A DNA stretch of 64,000 nt from Hyphomicrobiales bacterium. GTDB lineage: Bacteria; Pseudomonadota; Alphaproteobacteria; Rhizobiales; Methyloligellaceae. Positions 57,538 through 64,000 of this stretch are shown here, piece by piece (position 1 is the stretch's first letter; the number at the start of each line of letters is the position of its first letter). The notes under the pieces were generated by a model. It made no database searches. It was not told the origin of the DNA and saw only the letters and a program-made list of their open reading frames with translations. Position numbers and translations under genes: made by a program. The stretch is from positions 30,451 to 94,450 of the forward strand of contig JAJFHQ010000013.1 in the NCBI GenBank assembly GCA_021775525.1, given 5' to 3'.

Positions 57538-58890
57538 ATGGAAATTACCGAAACCTCATCTGAAGGCTTGAAGCGTGAGCTGAAGGTCACGGTCGGCGCA
57601 AGCGAACTTAACGAGAAGTTTTCAGCGCGGCTGGACGAACTCAAATCCCAGGTGAATCTCAAAGGATTCCGTCCGGGCAAGGTACCCGTAGAACATCTGC
57701 GCAAGGTTTATGGCCGTTCAGTCATGGCCGAAGTACTCGAGCAGACCATTAGCGAAAGCTCTCAAAAGGCCATATCCGAGCGCAAGGAGCGCCCGGCTCT
57801 GGAGCCAGACATCTCGGTGGGGGATGACAAGGACGCGATGGAAAAGGTTTTCGCGGGCGACGCTGATCTTGCTTACACGATTTCATTTGAAGTAATTCCA
57901 GATTTCGAAATCACCGATCTGACAAAGCTCAAGCTTGAAAAACCAGCGGTTGATGTTACCGACAAGGAAATCGACGAGAGTATGCAGCGCGTGCATGAGG
58001 ATGCCGTCACTTATGCCGCGAAAAAGGGCAAGGCAGAAGAGGCTGACCGTGTAACGGTTGATTTCGTCGGCAAGATCGATGGCAAGGAATTTGATGGCGG
58101 TAAGGGCGAAGACACCCCGGTTGTTCTGGGCAAGTCCCAGTTCATCCCCGGCTTTGAAGAGGGGCTTGTGGGCCTGAAAGCCGGTGACAAGAAGACTATC
58201 GATTGCAAATTTCCAAAGGAATATTTGGCTAAGGAACTGGCGGGAAAAGACGCCAAGTTTGACGTCACCGTGAAAGAAGTGGCGGCGCCCGAACTGGCCG
58301 ATCTGGATGATGAATTCGCCAAGAAACTCGGATTCGAGACTCTCGCCGGTTTGCGCGATGCCGTTGAAGGCAAACTGAAGGAGGACTTTGGGACGGCCTC
58401 TCGCAATCACCTCAAACGCGACCTGCTAGACGCTTTGGACAAGGCGCATAAATTCGATCTACCGGCTTCTCTGGTAGAGCGTGAGTTTGACTCCGTGTGG
58501 CAGCAAGTCAATTCGGAGCTGGAAAAAGTTGGCCGCACCTTCGAGGATGAAGACACAACGGAAGAAAAAGCACGCGAGGAATACAGCACCCTGGCGGAAC
58601 GGCGCGTGCGTCTCGGGCTGGTTCTGTCTGAAATCGGCGAGAAGAATACCATCAAGATCACCGACGAGGAAGTGAACCAGGCGTTGATGGAACGGGTTCA
58701 GCAGTTCCCGGGCCAGGAGCGTGAAGTCTACGAATATTACCAGAAGAACCCTGAAGCCTTGGCCGAATTGCGCGTGCCCATTTTCGAGAACAAGGTCGTC
58801 GACTACATTCTCGAACTGGCCAACGTGAAGGACAAGAAGGTCACGGCTGAGGAGTTGTTCAAGGACGCTGAAGAGAACGAAGACACTTAA
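57538..58890 (+). CDS. tig: trigger factor
   Basis: A 450-residue ribosome-bound chaperone. The ribosome-binding N-terminal domain holds the LKGFRPGKVPVEHL signature near residue 40. The FKBP-type peptidyl-prolyl isomerase domain (about 160-245) has ADRVTVDFVGKIDGKEFDGG, and the long helical C-terminal domain is highly charged. It meets new chains at the ribosome exit. It begins the tig-clpP-clpX-lon proteostasis row. Confidence 0.96.
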   Translation: MEITETSSEGLKRELKVTVGASELNEKFSARLDELKSQVNLKGFRPGKVPVEHLRKVYGRSVMAEVLEQTISESSQKAISERKERPALEPDISVGDDKDAMEKVFAGDADLAYTISFEVIPDFEITDLTKLKLEKPAVDVTDKEIDESMQRVHEDAVTYAAKKGKAEEADRVTVDFVGKIDGKEFDGGKGEDTPVVLGKSQFIPGFEEGLVGLKAGDKKTIDCKFPKEYLAKELAGKDAKFDVTVKEVAAPELADLDDEFAKKLGFETLAGLRDAVEGKLKEDFGTASRNHLKRDLLDALDKAHKFDLPASLVEREFDSVWQQVNSELEKVGRTFEDEDTTEEKAREEYSTLAERRVRLGLVLSEIGEKNTIKITDEEVNQALMERVQQFPGQEREVYEYYQKNPEALAELRVPIFENKVVDYILELANVKDKKVTAEELFKDAEENEDT

Positions 58891-58908
58891 TATCTACGTA
58901 TCGCAACG

Positions 58909-58934
58909 TTGTGAAGTATGCCTGAAACCCATAT
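58909..58934 (+). promoter_or_regulatory. possible heat-shock (RpoH) promoter of clpP
   Basis: TTGTGA (58909-58914) followed after 13 bases by CCCATAT (58928-58934). CCCATnT is the -10 consensus of sigma-32 and the spacing fits; the -35 has an imperfect match to CTTGAAA. It lies about 160 bases before clpP. Confidence 0.35.
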
Positions 58935-59092
58935 GTGAGCTGCAGCACATGTGATGGTGCGCGATGCATCGGACTTTTTTTTCAGGCAACATTATCCACC
59001 TTTATACCGAATCGGCTAACAGTTATGCCGCTTTGCCCATGTCTGGCCTGATTAGGCCTGAATATTAGCGGCAATCGAACAAGGAGCAGCGT

Positions 59093-59755
59093 ATGCAAGA
59101 CCCGATTGACACCTATATGAATACGCTCGTGCCCATGGTGGTCGAGCAGACCAACCGGGGTGAGCGGGCATATGATATTTTTTCCCGGCTGCTCAAGGAG
59201 CGGATCATCTTTATCACAGGAGTGATCGAGGACCAGATGGCCTCTCTGGTCACCGCGCAATTGCTGTTTCTGGAATCAGAAAACCCGAAGAAAGAAATCG
59301 CCATGTACATCAACTCGCCGGGCGGTGTGGTGACCTCCGGCATGGCGATGTACGACACGATCCAGTTTATCCGTCCACCGGTCTCGACATTATGCACCGG
59401 ACAGGCGGCTTCGATGGGTTCACTTCTCCTGGCGGCCGGGGCAAAGGATATGCGCTTTTCACTTCCCAACGCCCGGATCATGCTCCACCAGCCATCTGGC
59501 GGGTTCCAGGGTCAGGCCAGCGATATCGAGCGTCATGCGGAGGACATAATTAAGACCAAGCGGCGTCTTAATGAAATTTACGTCCATCACACCGGTCAGG
59601 ACTATGAAAAAATCGAACAAACACTCGACCGCGATTATTTCATGACCGCTGAAGAATCCAAGGAATTTGGCATCGTCGATGATGTCATCAAGGAACGCAC
59701 GGGCACTGATGAGGATGAAAATGATAAAAAGTCCGACAAGAAGAGCGAGTCCTAG
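59093..59755 (+). CDS. clpP: ATP-dependent Clp protease proteolytic subunit
   Basis: A 220-residue serine protease of the ClpXP complex. The catalytic serine lies in [15 protein letters not shown] near residue 105, the histidine in [11 protein letters not shown] near residue 130, and the aspartate in the following [12 protein letters not shown] region near residue 180. The last 20 residues are charged and vary among species. AAGGAG lies upstream of ATG 59093. clpX follows after 385 bases. Confidence 0.96.
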   Translation: MQDPIDTYMNTLVPMVVEQTNRGERAYDIFSRLLKERIIFITGVIEDQMASLVTAQLLFLESENPKKEIAMYINSPGGVVTSGMAMYDTIQFIRPPVSTLCTGQAASMGSLLLAAGAKDMRFSLPNARIMLHQPSGGFQGQASDIERHAEDIIKTKRRLNEIYVHHTGQDYEKIEQTLDRDYFMTAEESKEFGIVDDVIKERTGTDEDENDKKSDKKSES

Positions 59756-60140
59756 GTGTGTAAACGGGATCCCCGCCGGATTGGTCTGAGTCTTGCTACA
59801 TTGGTTTTCGTGAGAGAGTGATTATCTGCCATATCAGGAAAGTGTGCTGAAAAGTAACCTGCCAACGTATCAAAACGAACCATACTGGAATGCAGGAGTG
59901 CTGGTCGCCTTGTGCGAACAAGCAATTGGCTCGCGAATATGATAACTATCTGGAGGTTTAGCCTGGCGGATTAATCAATTCTTGAACAATGCGCGAATAG
60001 CATGTTCAGTTCGTGGATAGGGGCTTTTCCCAATATTGCCGAACCTTATGCATCCCAGATTGATGCAGTAATTGGAGCGGTTGGGGAGTCAACAGACCCT
60101 AACTATAACTGGGCATCCAACCGGAACCTGGGTGAGTAGA
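59756..60140. other. 385-base gap between clpP and clpX
   Basis: No gene is evident. It should hold the clpX promoter and leader. The only structure noted is an imperfect inverted repeat TGAACA(A)TGC ... GCATGTTCA at 59983-60008. No T-tract terminator was found after clpP. Confidence 0.4.
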
Positions 60141-61409
60141 ATGAGCAAATCGAGCGGCAACAACGACACAAAGAACACGCTGTATTGTTCCTTTTGTGGG
60201 AAGAGTCAGCACGAAGTCCGGAAACTTATCGCCGGTCCGACCGTGTTCATCTGCGATGAATGCGTTGAGTTGTGCATGGACATTATCCGCGAGGAGAACA
60301 AAAGCTCGCTCGTCAAATCAAGTGACGGTGTTCCCACGCCCCAGGAAATATGTGATGTCCTCGATGACTATGTGATCGGTCAGCCTCACGCCAAACGCGT
60401 ATTGTCGGTTGCTGTTCACAATCACTACAAACGCCTCAACCACACGGGAAAAAACTCCGAGGTGGAACTGGCCAAATCCAATATCCTCCTGATCGGACCG
60501 ACGGGTTGCGGCAAGACACTTTTGGCACAGACTCTGGCGCGAATCCTCGATGTCCCATTCACCATGGCCGATGCCACGACCCTTACTGAGGCGGGTTATG
60601 TTGGTGAAGATGTTGAGAACATCATTCTGAAACTGCTTCAAGCCGCGGACTACAATGTCGAGCGTGCCCAGCGCGGTATCGTCTACATTGACGAGGTCGA
60701 TAAAATTTCCAGGAAATCCGACAACCCCTCAATTACGCGGGACGTATCAGGAGAGGGCGTTCAGCAAGCCCTTCTCAAGATCATGGAAGGCACAGTGGCG
60801 TCCGTACCTCCTCAGGGTGGCCGCAAGCATCCGCAGCAGGAATTCCTGCAGGTGGATACGACAAACATCCTGTTCATTTGCGGTGGTGCGTTCTCAGGGC
60901 TTGAGAAAATAATTTCCAAGCGCGGCAAATCGACCTCTATAGGTTTCGGAGCCTCAGTTGAGGCGGATGACGAGCGCAAAATGGGCGAATTGCTCAAAAG
61001 CGTTGAACCTGAAGATCTACTCAAGTTTGGCCTTATTCCTGAATTCATTGGCCGTGTGCCGGTGCTAGCCACGCTTGAAGACCTTGATGAGGACACGCTG
61101 GTGAAGATCTTGACCGAGCCAAAGAATGCACTGGTCAAGCAGTATCAGCGCCTTTTCGAGATGGAAGATGTTCAACTCACTTTCTCCGATGAGGCCCTAT
61201 CCGGCATCGCCCGCAGAGCCATTGAGCGTAAAACCGGCGCCCGGGGCCTGAGGTCAATCATGGAAGGCATATTGCTGGAAACCATGTTCGATCTTCCAGG
61301 TTTCAAAGGCATCGAGGAAATCGTGATCAGCCCTGAGGTTGTCGAAGGTAGTGCGCGGCCATTGCGTATCTATTCCGAGCGTACGGAAGAAATAGAGTCC
61401 AGCGCTTGA
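60141..61409 (+). CDS. clpX: ATP-dependent Clp protease ATP-binding subunit ClpX
   Basis: A 422-residue unfoldase that feeds ClpP. The N-terminal zinc-binding domain has CSFCGK and CDECVELC, the AAA+ domain has Walker [15 protein letters not shown] and Walker [12 protein letters not shown], with [15 protein letters not shown] and [12 protein letters not shown] after it, and sensor 2 in [18 protein letters not shown] 60141 is chosen as the family start; the frame extends to 60072. In alphaproteobacteria ClpXP also controls cell-cycle regulators. Confidence 0.97.
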   Translation: MSKSSGNNDTKNTLYCSFCGKSQHEVRKLIAGPTVFICDECVELCMDIIREENKSSLVKSSDGVPTPQEICDVLDDYVIGQPHAKRVLSVAVHNHYKRLNHTGKNSEVELAKSNILLIGPTGCGKTLLAQTLARILDVPFTMADATTLTEAGYVGEDVENIILKLLQAADYNVERAQRGIVYIDEVDKISRKSDNPSITRDVSGEGVQQALLKIMEGTVASVPPQGGRKHPQQEFLQVDTTNILFICGGAFSGLEKIISKRGKSTSIGFGASVEADDERKMGELLKSVEPEDLLKFGLIPEFIGRVPVLATLEDLDEDTLVKILTEPKNALVKQYQRLFEMEDVQLTFSDEALSGIARRAIERKTGARGLRSIMEGILLETMFDLPGFKGIEEIVISPEVVEGSARPLRIYSERTEEIESSA

Positions 61410-61507
61410 TCCGATTGGTGTGACTTCCTACATCTCTTCTTGCTTAAGCCGCCGAATCTTACACATCATGAAAGCGCACACTGGCTTTAACGCTAGTGGC
61501 GTGGTTG

Positions 61508-61544
61508 CTTGACTTAAGGTGCAGGTGGCGTCCACCTATATGTG
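61508..61544 (+). promoter_or_regulatory. possible heat-shock (RpoH) promoter of lon
   Basis: CCTATATGTG (61535-61544) fits the CYTATnTnnG -10 described for alphaproteobacterial sigma-32. A -35 could be CTTAAG at 61513 or CTTGAC at 61508; the second spacing (21 bases) is too long, the first has one mismatch. Located about 165 bases before lon, in the 300-base gap after clpX, which otherwise holds nothing I recognise. Confidence 0.35.
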
Positions 61545-61709
61545 GCAAGTGTGGATAGTGGCGATGAGTCCATAAATTGAGCTCATTGTGCGCTATAGAG
61601 TGTTCTGTTTCGATTGCTTCCGATTCTTCATAGATACCGGAAGCCAGAATATGAACCGTCATGAAGTTGTGTGTGCGGCGACACAACAGGTTAGCTAGGA
61701 CAAAAAAGA

Positions 61710-64000
61710 ATGAGCGACGAGCAAGAAAAAACGCTGAAAAAATCCAGCAAGGGCGATTCCTTTCCGGTCTTGCCCTTGAGGGATATTGTCGTTTTCCCGC
61801 ACATGATCGTGCCGCTTTTTGTCGGTCGCGAGAAATCTATTAATGCGCTGGAAGAGGTCACAGAGAACGAAAAGCAGATCCTCCTTGTCGCTCAAAAAAA
61901 CGCCGGTGACGATGAGCCATCGACTGATGACATTTACAAGATGGGTACGCTTGCCTCGGTTCTGCAGCTACTGAAACTGCCCGATGGAACCGTGAAGGTT
62001 CTGGTTGAAGGCACCGAGCGTGTCGAAATCTCCAAATATGTCGAGAATGAAGATTATTTCGAAGCCGTCACCGAGCCGGTTACCGAGGATATGGGTTCCG
62101 CGGATGAAATCGAGGCCCTGGCGCGTTCTTCGGTTGGCCAGTTTGAAAGCTATGTCAGGCTGAACAAGAAAATTTCACCCGAGGTTCTCGGTACGGTTAC
62201 CCAGATCGAGGACTATTCCAAGCTCGCCGATACGATTGCTTCGCATCTTGCGATCAAGATTGCTGACAAGCAGGATATTTTGGAAACCGTTTCAGTTACG
62301 GGGCGGCTTGAACGCGTTTATACGCTGATGGAGAGCGAAATATCTGTCCTCCAGGTTGAGAAGAAAATACGCTCCCGCGTGAAACGGCAAATGGAGAAGA
62401 CGCAGCGTGAGTACTATCTGAATGAGCAAATGAAGGCGATTCAGAAGGAACTCGGCGATGCGGAAGATGGCCGTGACGATCTTTCGGAGCTGGAAGAGAA
62501 GATCGAGTCAACGCGCCTTTCCAAGGAAGCCAAGGAAAAAGCCACCGCTGAATTCAAGAAACTCAAGCAGATGAGTCCCATGTCGGCAGAAGCCACCGTG
62601 GTACGCAACTATCTTGATTGGTTGCTCAGCATTCCGTGGGGTGTCAAAGGCAAGATTAAAAAAGACCTGGACGAAGCTCAGAAGATCCTTGATTCCGATC
62701 ATTACGGACTTGAGAAAGTTAAAGAGCGGATCGTCGAATATCTCGCGGTGCAAACGCGGACCAACAAGCTCAAAGGCCCGATCTTGTGCCTGGTTGGTCC
62801 TCCCGGTGTTGGCAAGACCTCGCTCGGCAAATCTATCGCTCGGTCGGTGGGTCGTGAATTTGTCCGCATGTCCCTAGGGGGTGTGCGCGATGAAGCCGAG
62901 ATTCGTGGTCACCGCAGGACCTATATCGGCTCAATGCCCGGCAAGGTCATTCAGTCCATGAAAAAAGCGAAAAAGACCAATCCGCTATTTCTGCTCGACG
63001 AGATCGATAAAATGGGCGCTGATTTTCGTGGTGACCCTGCTTCAGCACTCCTCGAAGTGCTGGACCCGGAGCAAAACCACACTTTCAACGATCATTACCT
63101 GGAGGTCGATTACGATCTATCCAACGTGCTGTTTGTCACCACGGCAAATACGTTAAATATTCCCCATGCGCTGATGGACAGAATGGAGATCATTCGTATT
63201 GCCGGCTACACGGAAAATGAGAAGGTTCAGATTGCACGGCGGCATCTGATTCCGGAAATTTTGAAATCCCATGGCTTGTCCGAGGAAGAATGGAACCTGG
63301 ATGATGGTGCCCTGGAGGAAGTCATTCAGCGCTATACCCGTGAAGCGGGTGTGCGTAACCTTGAGCGGGAGCTCGCCAAAATTGCCCGTAAATCGGTCAA
63401 GGAGCTGCTGACTTCGGACAAGAAAGTCATCAAGATCAGCAAGGGTAATCTGGAAGATTTCCTCTCGATCCCGAAATACCGTTATGGCGTCACAGAAGGC
63501 GAAGATCTGGTTGGCGTGGTGACGGGTCTCGCTTGGACCGAGTTGGGCGGTGAGCTTCTCACCATCGAAGGCGTCATGATGCCGGGCAAAGGTAAAATGA
63601 CGGTTACGGGCAATCTGCGCGACGTTATGAAAGAATCCATTCAGGCAGCCAATGCCTATGTGAAATCACGGGCGGTGGCATTTGGCATAGAGCCGCCATT
63701 GTTTGATAAGCGTGATATTCATGTCCATGTACCGGAAGGTGCCACTCCGAAAGACGGCCCTTCGGCAGGTGTCGGCATGGCCACAGCGATAATTTCAGTT
63801 ATGACCGGAATTGCGGTGCGTAAGGATGTTGCCATGACTGGCGAGATCACGTTGCGTGGACGGGTACTGCCAATCGGCGGTCTCAAGGAGAAGCTCCTTG
63901 CAGCCCTTCGCGGAGGCGTCAAGAAGGTGATCATCCCGGAAGAGAATGCCAAGGAACTCGTGGAAATTCCCGACGAGGTGAAAAACAGCCTTGATATCAT
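61710..64000 (+). CDS. lon: ATP-dependent protease Lon (3' end outside window)
   Basis: The frame is open from ATG 61710 to the right edge, 763 codons, so about 40-50 residues are cut off. The N-terminal LON substrate-binding domain has [23 protein letters not shown], the coiled linker [20 protein letters not shown], the AAA+ domain has Walker [10 protein letters not shown] near residue 367 and Walker [11 protein letters not shown]. The protease domain has the catalytic serine in KDGPSAGVG near residue 685 and the lysine in [15 protein letters not shown] lies 9 bases before the start. It degrades damaged and regulatory proteins. Confidence 0.97.
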   Translation, partial: MSDEQEKTLKKSSKGDSFPVLPLRDIVVFPHMIVPLFVGREKSINALEEVTENEKQILLVAQKNAGDDEPSTDDIYKMGTLASVLQLLKLPDGTVKVLVEGTERVEISKYVENEDYFEAVTEPVTEDMGSADEIEALARSSVGQFESYVRLNKKISPEVLGTVTQIEDYSKLADTIASHLAIKIADKQDILETVSVTGRLERVYTLMESEISVLQVEKKIRSRVKRQMEKTQREYYLNEQMKAIQKELGDAEDGRDDLSELEEKIESTRLSKEAKEKATAEFKKLKQMSPMSAEATVVRNYLDWLLSIPWGVKGKIKKDLDEAQKILDSDHYGLEKVKERIVEYLAVQTRTNKLKGPILCLVGPPGVGKTSLGKSIARSVGREFVRMSLGGVRDEAEIRGHRRTYIGSMPGKVIQSMKKAKKTNPLFLLDEIDKMGADFRGDPASALLEVLDPEQNHTFNDHYLEVDYDLSNVLFVTTANTLNIPHALMDRMEIIRIAGYTENEKVQIARRHLIPEILKSHGLSEEEWNLDDGALEEVIQRYTREAGVRNLERELAKIARKSVKELLTSDKKVIKISKGNLEDFLSIPKYRYGVTEGEDLVGVVTGLAWTELGGELLTIEGVMMPGKGKMTVTGNLRDVMKESIQAANAYVKSRAVAFGIEPPLFDKRDIHVHVPEGATPKDGPSAGVGMATAIISVMTGIAVRKDVAMTGEITLRGRVLPIGGLKEKLLAALRGGVKKVIIPEENAKELVEIPDEVKNSLDI

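Noticed and set aside
58931..58955. Palindrome around GCTGCAGC after tig as a terminator
   Set aside because: The outer arms pair only with mismatches and wobble pairs, and the T run comes about 25 bases later, so it does not make a convincing intrinsic terminator.
61508..61541. CTTGAC as the -35 of the lon heat-shock promoter
   Set aside because: The spacing of 21 bases to CCTATAT is too long. The nearer CTTAAG at 61513 is a better though imperfect choice.
1..64000. Prophage, insertion sequence, CRISPR array, defence island or secondary-metabolite cluster
   Set aside because: No transposase, integrase, phage structural gene, cas gene, regularly spaced repeat or large synthase was found. 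Gene order is that of a conserved chromosome outside the polysaccharide locus.

Overview
The window is a chromosomal stretch of an alphaproteobacterium, most likely of the order Hyphomicrobiales (Rhizobiales). The basis is gene content and order: a C4-pathway 5-aminolevulinate synthase, an LdtR-type MarR regulator beside an L,D-transpeptidase, the run bamE/CBP3-chaperone/DUF177/plsX/fabH/ihfA/merR/tRNA-Pro, the glyA-nrdR-rib-nusB-thiL block, rplM-rpsI-argC, metC beside aap-type ABC genes, and tig-clpP-clpX-lon. I cannot name the genus. There is no sign of prophage, insertion sequence, CRISPR array or integrative element, and almost every gene is a core gene.

Layout. 1-2.7 kb: tail of a 3-hydroxyisobutyryl-CoA hydrolase, then ldtR and its probable target L,D-transpeptidase. 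2.8-5.9 kb: hemA, a DUF6898 gene, and a divergent two-subunit CoA-transferase. 6.0-14.1 kb: glyA, nrdR, ribD, ribE, ribBX, ribH, nusB, thiL and an MFS transporter, all on the plus strand with short gaps or overlaps. 14.3-16.4 kb: proton-pumping pyrophosphatase. 16.5-21.6 kb: envelope and lipid genes (BamE-like lipoprotein, cytochrome bc1 chaperone, DUF177, plsX, fabH), ihfA, a MerR regulator and tRNA-Pro(GGG).

21.7-31.3 kb is the main accessory locus, a surface-polysaccharide cluster. It holds a Wzy-type polymerase, a phosphoglycosyl transferase, a GT4 glycosyltransferase, a Wza-type export lipoprotein, a Wzc-like chain-length protein whose kinase domain has lost all its nucleotide-binding motifs, a FemAB-like acyltransferase and a polysaccharide deacetylase. 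This set matches the holdfast (Hfs) / unipolar polysaccharide type of adhesin pathway. It is the best candidate here for distinctive biology.

31.3-45.6 kb: DUF2842, ctaA, metY, a CoA-binding protein, an ECHDC3-like enoyl-CoA hydratase, rplM-rpsI, argC, PHA synthase, a tiny lipoprotein, an aminotransferase, hom, glpX and recJ. 45.6-49.7 kb: tRNA-Glu(TTC), a glyoxalase-like protein, a double cold-shock protein, DUF192, tRNA-Pro(TGG), an NDUFS4-like complex I subunit, tRNA-Arg(TCT) and a Ca/cation antiporter. 49.7-57.2 kb: metC, aapJ and aapP (with no permease genes between them), sseA, alaX, cysK and a Tat-exported multicopper oxidase. 57.4 kb to the end: tRNA-Leu(TAG), tig, clpP, clpX and the first 763 codons of lon, which runs off the window.

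The genes form several functional sets: flavin and thiamine cofactor synthesis, sulfur amino acid metabolism (metY, metC, cysK, sseA), envelope and lipid assembly, adhesive polysaccharide, and protein quality control. Start codons were chosen by eye from ribosome-binding sites and family N-termini. All regulatory calls are visual and untested.
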